Source: Herbaspirillum rhizosphaerae_A (GTDB lineage: Bacteria > Pseudomonadota > Gammaproteobacteria > Burkholderiales > Burkholderiaceae_D). Taken from it: a DNA stretch of 64,000 bases. The notes below the pieces were generated by a model. That model saw nothing but the letters and a program-made list of their open reading frames with translations, had not been told where the DNA came from and did not search any database. Positions 9,601 through 17,716 of the stretch are shown in pieces (the first letter of the stretch is position 1; every line of letters starts with the position of its first letter). The stretch is from contig NZ_JAQQFR010000008.1 of NCBI RefSeq assembly GCF_046025915.1, positions 1 through 64,000 of the forward strand. The letters run 5' to 3'. Position numbers and translations under genes: made by a program.

Positions 9601-10079
9601 AACCTTGGCACGTGCTGGGCGAGGAGGGAAGTTCTTCCGGTACGGCGCGTTACGTCGATTCCTCGCTGGAGCGGCTGCAGGTCAAGGTCAGCGGCATGGC
9701 GAAGGATCGCTATGTGCTCACCTGCAACGGCGTGTCGGTGCCGCTGCAACCGACCGGCATCGTTGGCGAGTTCGTCACCGGCGTGCGTTATCGCGCCTGG
9801 CAGCCGCCATCAGCCTTGCATCCGACCATCGGCATCGACTCGCCACTGACCTTTGATCTGGTGGATACCTGGAACGGCCGCAGCCTGGGCGGTTGCCAGT
9901 ACCACGTGGTGCATCCGGGCGGCCGCAGTTACGAAACCTTCCCGGTCAATGCTTTCGAAGCGGAAAGCCGTCGTCTCGCACGCTATTTCCGTCTCAACCA
10001 CACACCTGGAAAGATGGAAGTTACCTCTTCAAGACCGTCAATCGAGTTCCCATTTACGTTAGACTTGAGACATTTCTAA
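6690..10079 (+). CDS. Transglutaminase-like protein with DUF2126 putative amidoligase domain
   Basis: This 1129-aa protein combines a bacterial transglutaminase N-terminal domain (about 1-90), a transglutaminase-like cysteine peptidase core (about 165-260) and a long DUF2126 region (about 300-1120), which Pfam describes as a putative amidoligase. The core keeps a full triad: Cys180 (GSGSCRDSS), His229 (DLHAWCEVY) and Asp245 (GLDPTSG). A Gly/Asn-rich linker lies at about 597-616. The protein could both cleave or transfer at amide bonds and form them. AAAGGA precedes the start. It opens the plus-strand arm, followed by the fused ATP-grasp/alpha-E gene and a second transglutaminase-like gene. 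Substrate unknown; no signal peptide seen. Confidence 0.92.
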   Translation: MSIHVALNHVTSYRYDRAINLGPQIVRLRPAPHCRTRILSYSLRILPEPHFINWQQDPQANYMARLVFPEKTEEFRIEVDLVAEMSVINPFDFFLEPYAEQIPFEYADELQNELAPYRKTLPLTPLFQKLLDSIPREKVRSADFLVGLNQKLADLVDYTIRMEPGVQTPEETLTIGSGSCRDSSWLLVQLLRHLGLAARFVSGYLIQLTADQKSLDGPSGPEADFTDLHAWCEVYLPGAGWVGLDPTSGLFAGEGHIPLSCTPEPSSAAPVSGMVDPCEVEFEHSMSVSRFWEAPRVTKPYTEAQWSEIEELGHAIDDDLDALDVRLTMGGEPTFVSLDHPDEPEWNTAALGDTKKPLAADLYHRMRQKYAVKGLPHFGQGKWYPGEQLPRWALNCYWRRDGQPIWNNRDLIGDETTPNVTDDNITETFLKGVASRLSLDGKHVFSAYEDVFYYMWRERRLPGNVDPFDSKLEDKQERARLLRVFSQGLDKVAGHVLPVARRPDESGWQTGDWFLRSERCYLYPGDSPLGYRLPLDSQPWVTSTNYPYVYPEDPSQQFQALPAAADIRLQYTKRPSLTGATSVSFLQDYYATLRGAVTGNGKGSGNGARAGTSGGVPGAFESADWITRTALCAEVRNGVLYLFMPPLAKMESYLELVAAIEATAEELKQPVLMEGYEPPHDPRIRKFSVTPDPGVIEVNIQPASNWTELVDQTTHLYEAGRESRLTTEKFMLDGHHSGTGGGNHMVMGGITTSDSPFLRRPDVLRSLISYWHNHPSLSYLFSGMFIGPTSQAPRIDEARNDSTVEIELAFAEMENQIAKGGCPPWLVDRLLRNLLIDVTGNTHRAEFCIDKLYSPDSATGRLGLLELRAFEMPPHARMSLTQQLLLRALVARFWKTPYKPQRLVRWGTELHDRFLLPHFIWQDFSDIMDDMQEAGYPMQAEWFAPHFEFRFPKIGDFAVKGMALELRTALEPWHVLGEEGSSSGTARYVDSSLERLQVKVSGMAKDRYVLTCNGVSVPLQPTGIVGEFVTGVRYRAWQPPSALHPTIGIDSPLTFDLVDTWNGRSLGGCQYHVVHPGGRSYETFPVNAFEAESRRLARYFRLNHTPGKMEVTSSRPSIEFPFTLDLRHF

Positions 10080-10094
10080 CGCACCTTTTTAGCC

Positions 10095-10134
10095 ACCGCT
10101 GTCCGTCATTGCTTCACCGCATGACGGCGGCGGT
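10095..10134 (+). other. Hairpin between DUF2126 and fused ATP-grasp genes
   Basis: ACCGC (10095-10099) pairs with GCGGT (10130-10134), and CCGTCAT (10103-10109) with ATGACGG (10121-10127) around an 11-nt loop. No U-tract follows, so it is more likely a processing or attenuation element within the operon than a terminator. Function is inferred. Confidence 0.4.
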
Positions 10135-10151
10135 CGCGCCCCCGGAATTCT

Positions 10152-12701
10152 ATGTATCAGCGCCTCCTGCAAAGCTATACCGCCGACGCCGATCGTTACG
10201 ACGAGATGCTGGCTGCCGACGGTCGTTTGCGACCGCATTGGCGCACGCTGATCGATCAGCTTGAAAATCTTTCTCCCGAGATGATGCGCCGTCGCGCTGA
10301 AGAAGTGCGCGACGCAATTGCCTCCGACGGGATGACATATAACGTCTATGCCGACCCGCAAGGCGTCAATCGTCCGTGGGAACTGGACTTGTTGCCGCAG
10401 ATCGTCGCCGCCGACGAATGGCAGAAACTGTCGAGCGCGGTCACGCAACGCGCGCGCTTGCTCAACGGCGTACTCGCGGATCTCTACGGCGAGCAGCAAT
10501 TGCTGGCCGATGGTTTGTTGCCACCGGCGCTGGTGTTTGGCCAGCACGGTTATTTGTGGCCATGCCGCGACGTTCATCCACCTGGCGGCGTGCATCTGCA
10601 TTTGTACGCGATCGATCTGGCGCGTTCGGCGGACGGTACATGGTGGGTGATTGCCGACCGCACGCAAGGTCCTTCCGGTTCCGGCTATGCCTTGCAGAAC
10701 CGTCAGATCATGACGCGCGCCTTGCCCGAGGCCATGCGCGACATGCGCGTGCAACCCTTGCTCAATTATTTCCATGCGCTGCATGAATGTCTCACGCGTT
10801 TGGCTCCCACGTCCGGCGAGCCGCCGCTGGTGGTGCTGCTGACGCCAGGCCCGTATAACGAAACGTATTCTGAGCACGCCTTTCTCGCGCACACCCTGGG
10901 CTTTCCGCTGGTCGAAGGTGTCGATCTGACCGTGCGCGGCGACATGGTTTTCCTGAAGACATTGACTGGCTTGCGACGTGTGCACGCGATCATGCGCCGT
11001 CTCGATGATGACTATTGCGATCCGCTCGAACTACGCTCAGAGTCCGCCCTGGGTATTCCCGGTTTGACGCAGGCAGCGCGGTCCGGCAACGTTTTGATCG
11101 CCAACGCACTTGGTAGCGGCATGCTGGAATCGACGGCATTGCATGGCTTCCTGCCGGCGATTTGCCAGCGCCTGCTGGGTGAAGAACTGGCCTTGCCGGC
11201 GGTGGCATCGTGGTGGTGCGGCGAAAAGCCCGCACTTGAGTACACGCTGGCGCATCTGGAAGAACTGGTGATCATGCCTGCGTTCCCATCGATGCGCATG
11301 CAACCCGTATTCGGCCACACCCTGAATGCGCAATCGCGTCGTCGTCTGGTTGAAAGCCTGCAACTGCAGCCGCATGCTTATGTGGCGCAAGAATGGGTAC
11401 GTCTTTCGCAAGCGCCGGTGCTTTCCCGCAGTGGTGAATACCGGCTCATGAATCGCACCATCAGCCTGCGTGTGTTCGCAGTCTCTGACGGCGAAGGTGG
11501 CTACCACGTCATGCCGGGCGGTCTCACCCGTGTAGCGCCGCGCCAGCGTCGGGACGTTGTTTCGATGCAGCAGGGCGGCACCAGCAAGGACGTCTGGGTG
11601 CTCGGTGAACGCAACGACGATGGCGAATTTTCCGGTGGCAGCAGCACGGCAGAGAGCGGCGTCGCCGTCGGTCCGGGCGCGATGACGGATCCGGTGTCGC
11701 GTACTTCCGATCTGATCCGCACGACTGTGGACGTGTCTTCGCACGCTGGTGAAAATCTGTTCTGGATGGGCCGCTATGCGGAACGTACCGACAATCTGGC
11801 GCGCCTGTTGCGCACGACGCTGCAATGCACGACCGAAGCGCAAAGTGAAAATCGTGTGATCCTGCGCAGCGTCAGCGAGGTGTGTATTCGTCTCGGTATC
11901 CTGATGCCCAAATCGGAACAGGCACATCCGACCATCACCGCGTTGCAGCAGAGCCTGCAAGCCGCCATCTCGGATCCAAGCGCCAACGTCAGCATCGCAA
12001 CGCATTTACGTCATCTGCATCACTCCGGCTATCAGGTGCGCGAACATCTGTCGCTGGACAACTGGCACGCGCTCAATCGCATGCCACCGATGGTGCAGGA
12101 CAAGATCAATTCGCCGACGGCCATGCTGCACGTGTTGAACAGTGTCATTCAGGCCTGTTCAGGGCTGGCCGGTCATGCGCTGGACGACATGACACGTGAC
12201 GAAGGCTGGCAGTTCCTGATGATCGGCCGCCATATCGAGCGCATGGTGCATCTGGCGACCTTGATCGATCAGTTCATGCAACTCGAACCCGCACGTCAAA
12301 ACGCGGCACTCACCTGGCTGCTGGAATCATCGAGCAGCATTGTGACCTATCGCGTGCGCTATCGCCGCACGCCGGAATGGCTGCAAGTACTGCATCTGCT
12401 GGTCTTCGACGTCAGCAATCCGCACAGCATCGCCTATCAATTCCGCATGCTGCAGCATTACCTGACCGACATCGCGCAGCAGCTCGGTATCTTGAGCATG
12501 AATATTCCAGCGCATCTGAGCGATCAGTTGAATAGTTTCGCGTTACCCGATTTCTCTCGCGAGTCGGCAACTGCCGAGGCGGCGAATGCGCGTCTGATGC
12601 AACTCATGCGCGAAGCGACTACCGCTGGTTTCTCATTGACCGACGATCTGGCGCGGCATTTCTTCACGCCGCTCAGCGCACCTGTGAGTCAAGGGGTTTA
12701 A
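10152..12701 (+). CDS. Fused circularly permuted ATP-grasp/alpha-E protein
   Basis: This 849-aa protein fuses an ATP-grasp region (about 1-500) to an alpha-E region (about 528-849, beginning at LFWMGRYAERTDNLAR). It is a paralogue of the two separate genes at 1123-3558 and is built in the same order. The C-terminal ATP-grasp blocks GGLTRVA and QGGTSKDVW are conserved. At the position of the paralogue's VVKEVHGAGGYGM this copy reads VIMPAFPSMRMQP: the lysine is Met375 and the glycine-rich loop is missing. The ATP-grasp half may therefore be catalytically weak, regulatory, or may bind nucleotide differently. A Gly/Ser-rich linker (about 495-525) joins the halves. The stop is 2 nt before the next start, indicating tight coupling. 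Confidence 0.9.
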   Translation: MYQRLLQSYTADADRYDEMLAADGRLRPHWRTLIDQLENLSPEMMRRRAEEVRDAIASDGMTYNVYADPQGVNRPWELDLLPQIVAADEWQKLSSAVTQRARLLNGVLADLYGEQQLLADGLLPPALVFGQHGYLWPCRDVHPPGGVHLHLYAIDLARSADGTWWVIADRTQGPSGSGYALQNRQIMTRALPEAMRDMRVQPLLNYFHALHECLTRLAPTSGEPPLVVLLTPGPYNETYSEHAFLAHTLGFPLVEGVDLTVRGDMVFLKTLTGLRRVHAIMRRLDDDYCDPLELRSESALGIPGLTQAARSGNVLIANALGSGMLESTALHGFLPAICQRLLGEELALPAVASWWCGEKPALEYTLAHLEELVIMPAFPSMRMQPVFGHTLNAQSRRRLVESLQLQPHAYVAQEWVRLSQAPVLSRSGEYRLMNRTISLRVFAVSDGEGGYHVMPGGLTRVAPRQRRDVVSMQQGGTSKDVWVLGERNDDGEFSGGSSTAESGVAVGPGAMTDPVSRTSDLIRTTVDVSSHAGENLFWMGRYAERTDNLARLLRTTLQCTTEAQSENRVILRSVSEVCIRLGILMPKSEQAHPTITALQQSLQAAISDPSANVSIATHLRHLHHSGYQVREHLSLDNWHALNRMPPMVQDKINSPTAMLHVLNSVIQACSGLAGHALDDMTRDEGWQFLMIGRHIERMVHLATLIDQFMQLEPARQNAALTWLLESSSSIVTYRVRYRRTPEWLQVLHLLVFDVSNPHSIAYQFRMLQHYLTDIAQQLGILSMNIPAHLSDQLNSFALPDFSRESATAEAANARLMQLMREATTAGFSLTDDLARHFFTPLSAPVSQGV

Positions 12702-12703
12702 GC

Positions 12704-13645
12704 ATGAGTAAGAGCAATGCCACCTATCACATCATCCACGAGACCAACTATAAATATGCGGTTCCGGTGCGCTTGTCGCATCAGGTATTGCGACTGACGC
12801 CGCGCTCGCTGCCGTGGCAGACGTGCACATCTCATTTCATCAATATCCTGCCCGGCCCAACCAATCTGATCAATCTGTACACCGACAGCTTTGGCAATGC
12901 ACTGCAGTCGTTTTCTCTTGATCAGGATCACACCAGCCTGGAAGTGTATGCCGAGTCGCGCGTAGAAATTTCACCGCGTCTCCTGCCTGCATCGACGCCA
13001 CCGTGGGAAGAAGTAGCCGAGACATTGTCCTACCGCGCAGGGCATAGTCTGCCGCCGGACATGCTGGAGGCATCGCGGTTCATGTTTGAATCCTCGCATG
13101 TCCGGATCAAGCGCGAATTTGCACGTTACGCGATGGAATGTTTCACGCCCGGACTGCCGCTGTTAGCGGGTGTCGATCGGTTGATGAAGCGCATCTTTAA
13201 CGAGTTCACATTCGATCCTGAAGCTACCACGGTGTCGACGCCGGTAACCGAGGTGTTCATCAACCAGCGCGGCGTATGTCAGGACTTTGCGCACTTCATG
13301 TTGTCTTGTCTGCGGTCACTGGGTTTGTCGGCGCGCTACGTCAGCGGTTATTTGTTGACGCAGCCGCCACCGGGACAACCACGCCTGATCGGCGCTGATG
13401 CATCGCATGCCTGGGTGTCCGTATATTGCCCCGGCGCTGATGGTCAGCCGGGCACCTGGATTGATGCCGATCCGACCAATGGTGTTTTTCCCGATATTAG
13501 TCACATCACATTGGGCTGGGGACGTGATTTTATGGACATCTCTCCATTGCGCGGTGTCTTGATCGGCGGCGGTCAACAGACGATGGACGTGGCGGTGACT
13601 GTGATGCCTGCGGAAGAACGGCCTGATTTTCTGTTCAGCGTATAG
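12704..13645 (+). CDS. Transglutaminase-like cysteine peptidase family protein (COG1305)
   Basis: This 313-aa protein has a bacterial transglutaminase N-terminal domain (about 5-90) and a transglutaminase-like core with Cys192 (RGVCQDFAHF), His235 (DASHAWVSV) and Asp256 (DADPTNG). Bacterial members mostly act as thiol peptidases or amidases rather than cross-linkers. It ends the plus-strand arm and starts 2 nt after the fused ATP-grasp/alpha-E gene, with AAGGGG as ribosome binding site. It shares the fold and triad, but only modest similarity, with the N-terminal part of the 1129-aa protein, so the operon carries two distinct enzymes of this fold. Confidence 0.92.
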   Translation: MSKSNATYHIIHETNYKYAVPVRLSHQVLRLTPRSLPWQTCTSHFINILPGPTNLINLYTDSFGNALQSFSLDQDHTSLEVYAESRVEISPRLLPASTPPWEEVAETLSYRAGHSLPPDMLEASRFMFESSHVRIKREFARYAMECFTPGLPLLAGVDRLMKRIFNEFTFDPEATTVSTPVTEVFINQRGVCQDFAHFMLSCLRSLGLSARYVSGYLLTQPPPGQPRLIGADASHAWVSVYCPGADGQPGTWIDADPTNGVFPDISHITLGWGRDFMDISPLRGVLIGGGQQTMDVAVTVMPAEERPDFLFSV

Positions 13646-13654
13646 AGTCCAAGG

Positions 13655-13680
13655 ATGGCCGATGGCATGCCGTCGGCCAT
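13655..13680. terminator. Near-palindrome between convergent genes
   Basis: The 26-nt sequence is an almost perfect inverted repeat (one mismatch that becomes a G-U pair in RNA). It lies between the transglutaminase gene (plus) and the chemoreceptor gene (minus), both pointing at it. No U-run follows on either strand, so it may be a weak or factor-assisted terminator. Confidence 0.45.
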
Positions 13681-13710
13681 ATGTCGTCTGCGTTCAGTTG
13701 TCACCTGGCT

Positions 13711-15357
13711 TCAGGCAAGAGACATATTAAGATTCTTCGGAGGCGTGATATCAATGGTGCGAATCGCATATTCAGGCTCTCTTTGCGCTGAGTCGACAAC
13801 GAATACTTCGACTGCAGAGTTCAGCTCTCGCGCCTGATCCTGTAAGGATTGGGCTGCTGCCGCGGCTTGTTCGACCAGCGCGGCGTTCTCTTGCGTGGTC
13901 TGATCCATTTGCGCCATAGCCATGGTGATTTCATTCAAGCCCACGCTTTGTTCCCTGCTGGCGTGCGTGATGTCGCTGATCACCTCCGCAACATGACGAA
14001 TGCCGGCAATCACGTTCTGGATCGTCTGGCCGGCTTCCGACACCAGGCGATTGCCGGAATCGACTTTGATGACCGAGTCGTCAATCAGTCCCTTGATCTC
14101 CTTGGCCGCACTTGCACTGCGTTGCGCGAGTCCTCTGACTTCAGCGGCAACGACGGCGAATCCACGTCCTTCTTCGCCGGCGCGTGCGGCTTCCACTGCG
14201 GCGTTCAGTGCAAGGATATTAGTTTGAAACGCAATCGTATTGATGACGTCGATAATATCCACAATGCGCTTTGACGATGCATCGATGGCGTGCATGGTCT
14301 CAACCACCTGTTCAACAATCGAGCCGCCTTGTCCGGCCATGGTGCAAACGTTCGACGCGAGGTTGTTGGCGGTCAAGGCATTGTCAGCGTTTTGCTTGAC
14401 GGTCGCGGTAAGCTGTTCCATGGCCGCAGCGGTTTGTTCCAGAGAGCCTGCCTGCTCTTCGGTACGCGCTGACAGATCGAGATTGCCTTTGGCGATTTCG
14501 GTGGTCGCAACGGAAATTGTCGCCGTACCCTTGCGAACCTTTCGGACGATCGTCAAGAGGCTGTGGTTCATCGACTTCATTGCTGTCAGCAGGCTCGCGA
14601 CTTCTTCATCTTTGGTGTCGACCGTCGAGGTCAGATCTCCCGAAGCGATCTTTTGCGCGACGGCGGCGGCATAGGTTGGCTCGCCACCGAGTTGATTCAG
14701 CAAACTGCGACTGACCATCGCTGCAGCAAGAATGCCGAATACCAGTGCAATGGCGCTCAGTACAGGAATGCCTCGGAGCGCATCCTGAGAAGTTTTTTCC
14801 GCTTCTATGCCGGCAGCCAGATTTTGTTTGTCTTCAATAGCGGCCAATGCAGCCAGTGTCGCACGGCGCTGTGCCTGCAACTCAGACAGCGTACCGGTCA
14901 AAAATTCTTTGATGATGGTGATTTCGCCCCGATTCGCGTGCTCCCGGAGTTTTTCCAGAAGTGGCGCTGCTTTTGCCGTTTGTGTTTTGATCTCTGCCAT
15001 CAGCTCACGCTCCGTCGTTGTGGTCTCAGCAAATCTCAAGAATAGCTGTTCCAGACGCTGCTCAGCATCGTGATAGAGCGTGACGTGTTTCTGCAGTTGC
15101 GCTGCATATTGTTTGCTGAGTCCGGTGCTTTCTGCTATCGCAATATTGCGAACGACAATGGATTGTTCAAAGAGCTCGGCCCGCATTGCAGACAGGGCGC
15201 GAATTTCAGCATTGTTGATATCTGTAATGCGAAGGAGATGTGTATTGACATTCCGCACGCCATACATACCGATGAAACTGATGGACAGCATCAGACACAG
15301 AAGCAAACCGAAGCCGATAGTCAGGCGAGTGGAAACTTTCAAATTCGAAAAAAACAT
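13711..15357 (-). CDS. Methyl-accepting chemotaxis protein
   Basis: This 548-aa chemoreceptor has a first membrane segment at about 9-29, a periplasmic four-helix-bundle (4HB-type) sensor domain to about 190, a second membrane segment at about 190-212, a HAMP domain (about 213-268) and a cytoplasmic signalling domain. The highly conserved hairpin tip is present (IAFQTNILALNAAVEAARAG). It would couple ligand binding to CheA through CheW; the ligand is not predictable. The C-terminus has no NWETF-like CheR docking pentapeptide. AGGGGT precedes the start. No chemotaxis or flagellar genes are in the window, so this is a scattered receptor, and no sigma-28 promoter was found. Confidence 0.93.
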   Translation of the reverse strand: MFFSNLKVSTRLTIGFGLLLCLMLSISFIGMYGVRNVNTHLLRITDINNAEIRALSAMRAELFEQSIVVRNIAIAESTGLSKQYAAQLQKHVTLYHDAEQRLEQLFLRFAETTTTERELMAEIKTQTAKAAPLLEKLREHANRGEITIIKEFLTGTLSELQAQRRATLAALAAIEDKQNLAAGIEAEKTSQDALRGIPVLSAIALVFGILAAAMVSRSLLNQLGGEPTYAAAVAQKIASGDLTSTVDTKDEEVASLLTAMKSMNHSLLTIVRKVRKGTATISVATTEIAKGNLDLSARTEEQAGSLEQTAAAMEQLTATVKQNADNALTANNLASNVCTMAGQGGSIVEQVVETMHAIDASSKRIVDIIDVINTIAFQTNILALNAAVEAARAGEEGRGFAVVAAEVRGLAQRSASAAKEIKGLIDDSVIKVDSGNRLVSEAGQTIQNVIAGIRHVAEVISDITHASREQSVGLNEITMAMAQMDQTTQENAALVEQAAAAAQSLQDQARELNSAVEVFVVDSAQREPEYAIRTIDITPPKNLNMSLA

Positions 15358-15673
15358 TGGATACCCCTAAAATAGTCAGACTGACGCAGGTGCCGCACGC
15401 GAATGCGCGACACTATTTTTAAGGGGGTAAGCGAGCGCTTTATGAGCGCCGATCTTCTCTTGTCGACAGCTGAGAACAAAGGAGATGGCGTTTCTTGTAG
15501 AGTGGATGTGAGTCTACAAATAGTTTCTTTGCGGCATAACGGACAGATGCAGGGTGATTCCGGGTCTGTTCAACGGTCGTGGTGTAAAAGCCGCACGGAA
15601 CCGCCATGAGGATGCGGCAGATCTTCAGACGCGTGCGTAGTATGTCTAATTTGCCTTATTTGCCTCACTTGCC
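15358..15673. other. Intergenic region between symporter 3' end and MCP start
   Basis: These 316 nt follow the symporter stop codon (minus) and precede the MCP start (minus), so they must carry the MCP promoter. I saw no confident promoter, RNA or gene. The only structure noted is the 9-bp triple repeat at the symporter end. Confidence 0.4.
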
Positions 15674-15677
15674 TTAC
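15651..15677. repeat. Three tandem 9-bp units at the symporter stop codon
   Basis: Three units (TTGCCTTAT, TTGCCTCAC, TTGCCTTAC) run through the end of the symporter gene. On the minus strand they give three in-frame stop codons spaced nine bases apart (TAA, TGA, TAA), the first being the real stop. Confidence 0.7.
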
Positions 15678-17716
15678 GGCGTGCGGATGTGGTCAATCAG
15701 CGCCAGCGTCCGTTCATCCGGCGGAGGCGTCAGCAAGCTGACGATGACCAGTGCTGTGACGCCGACCGGCACGCCGAAAATACCGGCCGAGATCGGTGCG
15801 ATATGGAACCACTGATTTGCGGCATGCCCGCCGAAAGCAGGATGGGTATGCAGCATGTAGTACACGCACATCACAAAGCCGCTGACGATGCCAGCAATGG
15901 CACCGGCCTGATTGGCGCGCTTCCAGAAGATGCCAGCCACCAGCGCCGGGAACAGGGTCGATGCCGCAAGTGAAAACGCCACTCCGACCATCGACAGAAT
16001 GTCTCCCGGTTTCAGCGATGCGGCATAGGCCGCCAGCAAGGCCACCACCAACAGCAGCAATTTGGAAATCGTTACGCGCTTTTGCGACGACGCTGTCGGA
16101 TCAACCACCTTGTAGTAGACGTCATGTGACAGCGCATTGGAAATCGTCAGTAGTAATCCATCGGCAGTCGACAAGGCTGCGGCCAGACCACCGGCAGCCA
16201 CCAGCCCTGAAATGAAATACGGTAAGCCAGCAATTTCCGGGGTGGCCAGCACGATGATGTCGCCGTCGAGGGCAATCTCGCCAAGCTGCACGATGTTGTC
16301 GTGATTGAGGTCGTTGATACTGACCAGCGGATTGACCTTGTCGATGTTGGCCCAGTAGTAGACCCAGTCAGGCAGGTTTGCATAATTGCTGCCAACCAGC
16401 GAGGTATAAATGTCGTACTTCACCAGGATCGCCAGCGCCGGCACCGTGATGTAAATCAGCATGATGAAGAAGAGTGTCCAGAATACCGACTTGCGTGCCT
16501 CGTGGACTGTCGGCGTCGTGTAATACCGCATCAGGATGTGCGGCAGCGCGGCTGTGCCGAGCATCAGGCAGAACACCAGCGCGAGAAAATTATTGCGCTT
16601 GATTTCGGAGGCTTCTTCGTCCTTGCCGGGGAAGGGTTCGGTCTGCGACACCGGCGGCTGCGCGCGTGCGAGGTTATAGGCTTTGGCGTCGTTCCATTTA
16701 CGTTCGGCTTCCTCTACCGTTTTCGGATAAGCAGTCAATGCGCGGCTGGCGCTTTTTATGTCCGCTAACGATGCATGGCTGTTGCGTTTGACCTCTTCAA
16801 TGTGATGTTGCGCATCAATACGGCCTTCTTCCCACGAGCGCGGCAGGTTTTTGAGTTTCTTGTCGAAGTCGTCTGCGCGCGCCTGGAAGATCGCGCTGAC
16901 TTCTTTTTCTTTCGGATCGTCGGCGATGCGTTTTTCGGCTGCATTCAGTTTGGGCAGTACGGAGCCGTAGGCCACTTGCGGTACGGGTACGCTGGTGTGT
17001 TTGGCCGACAGCCAGATGACCGGGATCAGATACGCGAACAGGATGATGATGTACTGCGCCACCTGGGTCCAGGTGATTGCGCGCATGCCGCCAAGGAAAG
17101 AGCAGACCAGAATGCTCGCCAGTCCCAGGAAAATGCCGATCGAAAAATCGATGCCGGTGAAACGCGAGGTGATCAATCCGACGCCGTAGATCTGCGCCAC
17201 CACATAGGTGAACGAAATAATGATGGTCGCGATCACCGCGAGGATGCGTACGAAGTTGCCGCTGTAACGACCGGCATAACGTTCCGCAAGGAAGTCGGCG
17301 ATCGTGTACTGGCCGAACTTGCGCAGATAAGGCGCGATCAGCAGCGCCACCAGGCAGTAGCCTCCGGTCCAGCCCATGATGTAAGCCAGTCCGTCGAAGC
17401 CTTGCAGATACAGTCCGCCGGCAAGACTGATGAAGGTCGCTGCCGAGATCCAGTCCGCCGCCGTCGCCATGCCGTTGAAAAGCGCCGGCACGCGTCTGCC
17501 GGCAACATAGTACTCGGGCACATCGGAAGTGCGGCAGACGACACCGATGCCGGCATACAAGGCAATCGTGACAAACATGAACAGATACCCGATCCATGCG
17601 CGCGGCATGCCTTCGTGTTCCAGCACCGCCAGCACCAGCAGGAAGAGAATGAAGCCGACCGTGTACCACGCGTAATACTTGCTCAGGCGGCGGAAAAATT
17701 GCTTGTTAGTCTCCAT
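15674..17716 (-). CDS. Sodium:solute symporter, VC_2705-like large subunit
   Basis: This 680-aa inner-membrane transporter belongs to the sodium:solute symporter (SSS) family, in the branch whose genes follow a small DUF4212 subunit; acetate- or carboxylate-type substrates are typical of relatives but not proven here. The core has about 13 membrane segments. A hydrophilic, charged, probably helical insert of about 135 residues (240-375) follows the segment ending near residue 237, and explains the length. The ATG at 17716 overlaps the DUF4212 gene by 11 nt. It is the last gene of an operon that begins with the response regulator and kinase, which suggests that the two-component system controls uptake of the same solute. 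Confidence 0.88.
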   Translation of the reverse strand: METNKQFFRRLSKYYAWYTVGFILFLLVLAVLEHEGMPRAWIGYLFMFVTIALYAGIGVVCRTSDVPEYYVAGRRVPALFNGMATAADWISAATFISLAGGLYLQGFDGLAYIMGWTGGYCLVALLIAPYLRKFGQYTIADFLAERYAGRYSGNFVRILAVIATIIISFTYVVAQIYGVGLITSRFTGIDFSIGIFLGLASILVCSFLGGMRAITWTQVAQYIIILFAYLIPVIWLSAKHTSVPVPQVAYGSVLPKLNAAEKRIADDPKEKEVSAIFQARADDFDKKLKNLPRSWEEGRIDAQHHIEEVKRNSHASLADIKSASRALTAYPKTVEEAERKWNDAKAYNLARAQPPVSQTEPFPGKDEEASEIKRNNFLALVFCLMLGTAALPHILMRYYTTPTVHEARKSVFWTLFFIMLIYITVPALAILVKYDIYTSLVGSNYANLPDWVYYWANIDKVNPLVSINDLNHDNIVQLGEIALDGDIIVLATPEIAGLPYFISGLVAAGGLAAALSTADGLLLTISNALSHDVYYKVVDPTASSQKRVTISKLLLLVVALLAAYAASLKPGDILSMVGVAFSLAASTLFPALVAGIFWKRANQAGAIAGIVSGFVMCVYYMLHTHPAFGGHAANQWFHIAPISAGIFGVPVGVTALVIVSLLTPPPDERTLALIDHIRTP

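Noticed and set aside
84..13645. Genomic island or phage origin for the Anbu locus
   Set aside because: No integrase, tRNA gene, direct repeats or transposase is visible, and codon usage and GC look like the neighbouring core genes.
15358..15440. Flagellar sigma-28 promoter before the chemoreceptor gene
   Set aside because: No TAAA followed at proper distance by a GCCGATAA-like -10 was found on the minus strand.
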